A stretch of DNA of 64,000 bases from positions 62,487,501 to 62,551,500 of the forward strand of contig JAZHRO010000012.1 in assembly GCA_037157565.1 (NCBI GenBank). Reading direction: 5' to 3'. The notes under the pieces were generated by a model. That model made no database searches. It had not been told where the DNA came from and worked only from the letters and a program-made list of their open reading frames with translations. The position numbers and the translations under genes were made by a program. Positions 57,805 through 64,000 of the stretch are shown piece by piece; position 1 is the stretch's first letter; each line of letters begins with the position of its first letter. Source of the stretch: Thalassia testudinum. Taxonomy: Eukaryota; Streptophyta; Magnoliopsida; Alismatales; Hydrocharitaceae.

Positions 57805-60441
57805 TGTAACGACCCGATTCCCGAGTCCCTACGAGACACGAGAACCGGACCGACTCGACTAATCCCAAGACTTAGTCATCCAACGAGGAAGTAACCAAAA
57901 GAGCAGTAAAATAAACCACATTCAACATGAAATATAACTAACAGTAACAAAATAAAGCAGTAAGAAAAAGAACTACTACAGCATGTACCACCACAACAGT
58001 AGAACAACATTTAACATAACATGAACTACAAGTAAAGAACAGTACAGAGAGTAATAAGAACTACTCACTACAGTGGAACAAAAAGGGCACAAAAGAACAG
58101 TGGTAACTCTACTGGACCCTACTCGGCCCAGCATCCTCTGCAGCCGCTGACCCTGACTGCTCAATACCTGGTCCTAAAAAGTAACGAGTGTAACACGTCA
58201 GCGAAACGCTGAGTAAAGTGGCAGCTAAACTAAAGAAGGAGTAAACTGTATAGAAGCTGTTTTATTTTCTTTCTTCCTTTATTTACGTCTTTCTATTGTT
58301 TCACAATTTATCTATTTCTCAGATCCTTCACTTGATCTCGAATGTTCCTCGTGGGAACGATCTTGATTGCAGTCTTTTCCGAACAGTAAAAGTAACACGT
58401 AGTGCTCCTGGCCGGGAGAGTCTCTCGTGGTGATCCTACTCTCAGTCAACCACCCCAAGGTCACTGACAGACGTAACGGTGACTACGGCATGTGCGGTAA
58501 ACGCACGGGTAGCTACCCTGCATTGGCATGCGGTCAGTCGTTTCCGTTAACGGGTGCGCCTAAAGCACAGCACGGAACCAGTATAGGGCAGAGCCCTCTC
58601 AGTAACAGGGGTCCAACCCCTCCACAGTAACCAAATAGGGGCCTTGCCCCTCCACAGTCCGCGCACCCTCGCCTGACTACCTTGGTTTGCCCAGTGGGCC
58701 TAGCAAGTCGGTGTAGGTGATCTAGCAGAACCCCAGGGCCCGTGGGGTAGCTAGTACTCGCCCTACACTAGTAGCTCTCCTCGGTACTGTGTACACGAGG
58801 GCCAACAAGTCGGTACAAAGTGGCCAGACCTAACCCTGGGTCACTGGGGCGGCTGGCTCCGCTCTGCACTAAGCAGGTAACAGGTGCTTCCCCTGGCACT
58901 ACGTACCCAAGAGACAACGCACCTCCACATCTTTCTTTCTTAGTTCCATTTCATTCTCTTTCCAGGAGTTCTACTCCTAATTCCCCGTAGGGTTCTATCT
59001 CTTTTAGCTCAGCAGATTCAGGTTTCACCTTTTTCAGTTTCATGTTCATACAACCCATATTCTCAATCATGTTCATTTATTAAAAACAGGCAGCTGCTAA
59101 ATCAATTTACAGGCAGCTATTATTTCCTTTCCACAGTTTCCAAGACTGCAATATCTATATTCATTTCACTAGTTTTCCAGTCCTAGGATTCATGCCGTAC
59201 CCTAGGATCTATCATTCAATCTAGTTTTCCGGTCCTAGGATTCATGCAATGCCCTAGGTTCTATTAATTGTTCCATAATTGTAACAAATTATGTTAATAA
59301 TTTCTAAAGCCACTCTACTAGCTACAACGGAAGTACTGGGGGCGTGGTCGGAAATCCCGCACGCCTCCGCAACCCCCGAGACAGCAATGGAACGGGGTCC
59401 TAGCACAAGGATCAAACACAAGGAGTTTCTCAGAATAGTATATAATTACTGTAAACAGGTAGAGGATCTTATTCCGAAAAGAACGCAACTCGAAACACGG
59501 AAAACGGACTCCGAACGGGCCCTAAACGGGTCGAAAACGACGAAATAGTCCAAAATCAGACGTCTGGAACCTCTTCCAGACGTCTTAAAATGTGGGTCAG
59601 ATGGTAGCTTTGTTCTGCGTAGTCTCTCAGACGTCCAGAAGCCTACGGGGGCATCTGGCCTAGTTCCCAGACGTCCGATGGTCACCTCGGACGTCTGTTA
59701 GTCCTTCCAGTCGTCTGGCACTGCGGCCAGACGTCTGATTCTAGTTGGATGCGAATCTCAGAGCCTGCACGTACCCACTCATCGTTCTTAGTACAACGGT
59801 CGCAGAAAAGGACGAAGGACGAAAATAACTTACTTGCCAGACGTCTGGACAATCCTCCATACGTCTTCACCGTCGTCTGGTTGGAAGCCTAGATATCTGA
59901 TTCTGGAAAAACTTCCAGAATCAGAGCTCGACGCGCTCTCCGCCCGCGACGCACGGTCGCACCGCACCTCGTCCGCCTGCTGCTCGAGCTGCAGCAGCCC
60001 TCCCGCGTCACTCCGCGCCCGCTGCTCCCCCGTCGGCCGGCTCCAGCTGCCCCGGCAAGCTCGAGCCCTCACGACTGAGCGTCTCCTCCCTCGCGCAACG
60101 CCTCCTCGCGCACACCCGCTGCGGCTGCCGCCGCTCGCTCACTCTCGCATTGGCTGGAAGAAGAAGAAGGGAGCGGAGGAGATGAGAGTGAGGGAGAGGG
60201 TGAGGGCCTTTTTAAGGCCGCGCAGGGAGAGAGAGAGAGAGGGCGCAGCGCTGCACCTGCAGGGGGAGAGAGGGGAAAAGGAGTGGAGTCGCAGGTCTGC
60301 GCGTGCAGGCACGCAGACGCAATCCTGCGTGCCACAGAAAATAAATCCCAGACGTCTGGAAGGGATTCCAGACGTCTGGTCAGACGTCTGGGATACCTCC
60401 CAGACGTCTTAAAAAGATGTCTTGAAGCCGCGTTCGTAACA
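57805..60441 (-). mobile_element. Solo LTR nested in LARD, Tekay-type Gypsy
   Basis: The 2637-bp LTR runs from TGTAACGACCCG to GTTCGTAACA with the perfect target duplication TGGGT at 57800-57804 and 60442-60446. It shares the whole layout of 27308-29834: GGGG/CCCC hairpins near 58590-58660, AGACGTCT clusters at 59555-59740 and 60345-60415, and the hairpin at 59899-59922. It separates the leader of the LARD-like element from its ORF, so it is younger than that element. Confidence 0.92.
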
Positions 60442-60446
60442 TGGGT

Positions 60447-61199
60447 TGTGCCCTTAATGATTGATTGATGTGTGTATGCGTGCACAACCGGTGGTTTTCA
60501 AGCAAGATTATTTTTGATGTGGTGAATTTTAGAGTTCAAATCTTGCTCAGTAGCTTTTAGGATTCAACTTCAGGTATTTTCAAACAAGTTTTATTGACAC
60601 ACCAGGTTTTGAAAGCACGGGTGAAGATGTTTTCCTTTAAAACTTAAAAGAATGTGGAGTGCCTGGTAAATCCCTAATAATTGAACCTAAGTGGCAGCTA
60701 CTTGATGAGTTGATTTTAATTGAAGTGGTGAGGCCCAATCAACTCAAACAATTGGCCAGTTGCACCACTCAATTAGGCACACAAGTGATTGCCTAATCTG
60801 ATATCTACTCAATTATGTGTTTGGATGTGTGTACCGGCTCCAAAGATTGGTTTACCGGTTGAGTTTGAAAATCAGATGAGGTTGTGTACCTCTGTGAGAG
60901 ATTTTTTCTTTTTAAATGTGGAGGTTGGGGCGGGTGTGGGTGTCAAACAACAAACAATATAACTTTAGAATTTATAAGAACACCTAGGTTGATTGATGTT
61001 TGTGTTATTATGTGGTGAAATGAAATCTAATGGGTGGGAGGTGGGGGATAACTCACAGAACCTTCAACAGCACTTTGCTCCGATCTACTGCGTTTGCTTA
61101 TCTCGAAAGAGTACCTGCAATCACAATAAGGAAGGAGAGAAGTGAGGTAAATGATTCATAAGTTGTAAAAACACGAAGAAAAAATCAAATAGCGTTGCT
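60447..61199 (-). other. Leader of LARD-like element
   Basis: Non-coding sequence between the primer site and the nested solo LTR. No gene is seen on either strand. It continues at 57799-57432 up to the ORF start. Confidence 0.6.
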
Positions 61200-61217
61200 T
61201 CCCCGGCAACGGCGCCA
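61200..61217 (-). other. Primer-binding site, tRNA-Asp type
   Basis: The minus strand reads TGGCGCCGTTGCCGGGGA, complementary to the 3' end of tRNA-Asp, 3 bp from the LTR border at 61221. This type is characteristic of the Athila and Tat lineages of plant Gypsy elements. Confidence 0.9.
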
Positions 61218-62215
61218 AAATGTCGAACGCTCGGGTTGCTACGCTAACGTGTTTGGTTTTGAAAACCTGTCATTGTAGTTTGAAAGTGAAGAACTCGTGT
61301 TCAACAAATAAAATTTATACCGGAATGGAAATCTCGAGTCGAACACAGGGAGGCGGACGTTTGATTTAAAAACACACGTTTGATTTATTTGTCACGAAGT
61401 AAATTAATTGATTCAAACTATCTAACTATTTATAATAAATAGAAGAGAGAGAGAATAAGAGAGAGAGAATATTATAAACAAAAATCAAAAAGAGATGTAG
61501 AATGAACATGAAATTTCATCATCAGAAAGACTGTTCATTACACTAGAAAGCGGGAAAAATGATTACACTAGAAAGAAGTAAATTTACTCTAGAAAGCAGT
61601 AAATCTATTCTAGAAAGCATTAAAAAGAATGGGGAGAGAGATATCCTCCTCGAAGGTCGCTTGGAGGACGAGCCGGACGGGACGACGACTTTATGAAGAA
61701 GGATGGAGTAGGACAAAGAAGGACAAAGCGGAAGAACGGGAACGGGCAGAACGTCATCGTCGTCGCGGGATCCGCTTCCGAAAGGGGACGAAAAATTGAC
61801 TTTATCTTGCGAGAAGCATCCCGGGTGTGGGACAAGCTTCTCTTGAGCTTTGGAGAGGGAGAGAAGAGAAGGAAGGGATGAGAATTTCGTATGGAGGGGG
61901 TCTCCTTTTATAGTTGCAAGGAGTGTGGGCAATTTGGTCATTACAACTCCAAAAACATTAATTCAGGATGTTTAGTGATGGATAAAACCGTCACTAAAGG
62001 TCCGAACGTGGGCGTAGCGGGTGGTGCACACGCGCCCGCTCAATTGCTCGCACGTGTAACGCGTGTACACGTCTAGCCGCTCTCAGCCGTCCGATCACGA
62101 GATCGGACGACTTAAATCGCGCTATCGCCCGCCTCCTTTACACGCTTGCCCGCTTGCGATTCCGCTTGAGGTGCGGCGTGCAATAGTGCGTGGGACGGAT
62201 TGGGCGCTTGTAGCC

Positions 62216-62233
62216 GCTCGATCGCGATCGAGC
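62216..62233. promoter_or_regulatory. 18-bp perfect palindrome
   Basis: GCTCGATCGCGATCGAGC is fully self-complementary and holds four CpG sites. The copy in the 3' LTR (about 51396-51412) is degenerate. Confidence 0.7.
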
Positions 62234-62478
62234 GGTCGCGGAGCACGCTCACTTGCGCTCCAGCACCCGCTCGTAAGGAGTCGATCGCGGGCCGCTTGCT
62301 CGTGATAGAGCTTCCGCCTGCTGCGCTGCGTCGTCGAGACAGTCGCACGGATGAAATCAGGTGCGCGCTTCCATAGCCGTTGGATGCGCATCCAACGGTG
62401 GAGAAGCAGCGCTCTGATTGAAGAAGAGAAGGTGCGGCGGGTGCTTCGGCCGTTTGGGCGGTTGAGATGGCGCCACGA

Positions 62479-62500
62479 GATGGCGCCACGTGGCGCCATC
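62479..62500. promoter_or_regulatory. 22-bp perfect palindrome with G-box core
   Basis: The two arms GATGGCGCCAC and GTGGCGCCATC meet at CACGTG, the plant G-box bound by bZIP and bHLH factors. GATGGCGCCACG is repeated once more just upstream. The 3' LTR has CATGTG at the centre instead. Binding is inference. Confidence 0.65.
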
Positions 62501-62959
62501 TGAGCAGTCCATCTTCTGGATGATGTAGATGGTGCCACGGTTGTTGGATTGAGTCGATTTTCACGCAGTTAGGCTATGATCGTCGATCCGAATCCATCCG
62601 TGTGGTCGGATTTGTCGTTTGAAGTGTGGATTCACACCATCTTGGCCTTTGATTTTCTAGGGTTCCCCGGTCACTATCTAATGCTACAGATGCCTGATTA
62701 GGGAGATCTTGGAGTCGTTGAACTCCAATCATTGCCCTGATCACATCTGTACGGTTGGATCCTCGATCGGAGGCCTCGATAAAATGGTTGCCCTGTCCAT
62801 GAACATAAAAGGAGACAATTAACCTCCATTTTATTCAAACTACTCTAAATGCAAGATGATGCATGTTATGCAATATTTATAGTATGCAATGCAATCCTAT
62901 GCTTAAGAACATGCATAAATAGATATCTTAAGTAGTGTAAACATGTTTACATCACACCT

Positions 62960-64000
62960 CTTGGTGCACTGTTCATCGTAAGAACTTGGTCCATCCTGGT
63001 TGTTCACTTCTTCCATCCTCTTGACCTGTGGCTGATCGGAAATTGAAGCTTCGCGCGCCTCCTTGCGTGGCTTCACCTCTATCCCAGATCCCATCCAACG
63101 ACCCATCTTTGATTTGGTTGCTCCCTCCCTCTTCTCCTCTCATCGTGGCCGCCCATAACCTAAATGCCTAATCCCACCACGAGGTGACCTGAATCACTCT
63201 CTCACTCTACTTAAACACCTCCTAAAGCTCACGCACAAAGAATCGTTCCCTCCTTGAGTGATCCCTTTGTCTAGTCTCTAGTTTCCTCCCTCATTCATCG
63301 GCTGTTGGTGACATAAGTGGTTTCCCTCCTCTAATTCATCATTGCAGCGACTAGTTGCAGGCTAGGGATCCCATTCCTCGCTGGAGATCTTCCTCATCCT
63401 CCTTCATCGCTGTAGTGATCAGCTGCAGCCTAGGCATCCCATTCTTCCTTTATATTAGGACTTTACATGCTTTCTAGGAGTATAATTAATGTAGTTTACT
63501 GCTTTCTTGATAAATTGGTTGCTAGATTAGCTTAGGAGTAGAGTAATTTAGATATGATTCACATCTCTCTAATCAATTTAGATCAGAGAGACCTTCATGC
63601 ACATCATCATCACTATTAATCTCCCCTTATATTCCATTTTATCGCCTTCTAATTCCTCAAATTTTTTTAATTCACTAATCACCCACTCATTACGGTCTAA
63701 TTTCAAACTTGAGAACCTTGGTTCTCAGATATGAAATTAGTGCCAAAAATCACTTTGGGGGGTCTCCCATCCATTTCGCATTTCCACAAAGACCCCCCGA
63801 TCTTAATTCACCAACTTGAATTGCTCAATCTTGTTTAAAATGGTGTTTACTGTTTAGATTAATGATTTGAAATTCATTTGAATTTTATCGGATTTAATCG
63901 AGCTTTTTTAGATTGGATGGGGTTGATTAGGTGTATGCAAGGATTCCAATGTTTGAGTTTGGTTTTGACTATCTGGATGAGCATACATCTAATTTAAGCC
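62960..64000. other. Unassigned right flank
   Basis: No gene is recognised. CTACTTAAACACCTCC near 63208 could be a core promoter of a decayed LTR. TGCAGSCTAGGSATCCCATTC occurs twice (about 63356 and 63424). GAGAACC/GGTTCTC forms a short stem near 63711. A minus-strand frame at 62903-63106 has no motif. Confidence 0.3.

Larger units (their letters stand above)
50448..62954 (-). mobile_element. Large non-autonomous Gypsy-like element (LARD-like)
   Basis: This is a 12.5-kb element on the minus strand. Direct LTRs lie at 50448-52118 and 61221-62954, beginning TGTYGAACGCTCGGG and ending ACATCA on the plus strand. The perfect 5-bp target duplication CACCT is at 50443-50447 and 62955-62959. The primer site at 61200-61217 matches the tRNA-Asp type used by Athila and Tat Gypsy elements. 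No protease, RT, RNase H or integrase is present in the roughly 9.1-kb interior, which instead holds an acidic unknown ORF remnant, long non-coding DNA and a nested solo LTR (57805-60441). The element therefore resembles LARDs. LTR divergence is clearly larger than in the other complete elements. Confidence 0.88.
61221..62954 (-). repeat. 5' LTR of LARD-like element
   Basis: The LTR is 1734 bp, the partner of 50448-52118. Compared with it, this copy has extra short insertions, for example near 61570-61600 and a duplicated GATGGCGCCACG at about 62467-62490. It includes the CACTA-like inverted repeat at 61966-62003 and two perfect long palindromes. Confidence 0.88.

Noticed and set aside
50448..62954. 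Two separate solo LTRs or a segmental duplication at 50.4 and 61.2 kb
   Set aside because: The outer flanks share CACCT while the inner flanks do not, and the inner sides carry a primer site and a polypurine tract. They are therefore the two LTRs of one element.

Overview
The window is plant nuclear DNA, almost certainly from a flowering plant (angiosperm) with a repeat-rich genome. Nearly everything that can be identified is a transposable element or a remnant of one. Evidence includes Copia and Gypsy LTR elements with plant-type primer-binding sites, a chromodomain Gypsy polyprotein, plant L1-type LINE remnants, Tourist-like MITEs and tRNA-type SINEs. I see no intact host gene, no rRNA gene, no tRNA gene and no CRISPR array. 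I cannot name the species.

Layout. (1) 353-5847 and 7985-12972 are two complete non-autonomous Copia elements of the SIRE/Maximus type. Each has two LTRs of about 1.7 kb, a tRNA-Met primer site, a gag plus coiled-coil reading frame, no pol, a polypurine tract and a perfect 5-bp target duplication (GTTAG; CTTCA). (2) 13597-14899 is a solo LTR with target duplication CTACC that carries an array of AGTACCGGTACT-like palindromes. (3) 14.9-27.3 kb holds old debris: a tandem duplication, a LINE 3' fragment, a SINE, a Tourist-like MITE, a decayed Gypsy gag-protease and a DUF4283 remnant. (4) 27308-37392 is a complete minus-strand Gypsy chromovirus (Tekay/Del type). Its LTRs are equal in length (2527 bp), its target duplication is AGATG, and its gag-pol is a single frame broken only by two amber codons. 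(5) 37.4-42.3 kb is AT-rich with two MITEs, a CACTA-like end and a hairpin. (6) Three solo LTRs of the same Gypsy group lie at 42339-45035, 46890-49487 and 57805-60441. (7) 50448-62954 is a 12.5-kb non-autonomous element on the minus strand, with target duplication CACCT, a tRNA-Asp primer site as in Athila/Tat, and no pol. It hosts the 57805-60441 solo LTR.

The most unusual signal is shared regulatory architecture. The palindrome AGACGTCT occurs about a dozen times per LTR in both the Copia and the Gypsy families, which are otherwise unrelated. A third family has its own palindrome array (AGTACCGGTACT), and a fourth has long CpG palindromes including one with a central CACGTG. The Gypsy LTRs also share a hairpin whose stem sequence changes on both arms between copies. 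None of the TE genes here form operons. The pol-less elements must depend on proteins made by elements elsewhere.
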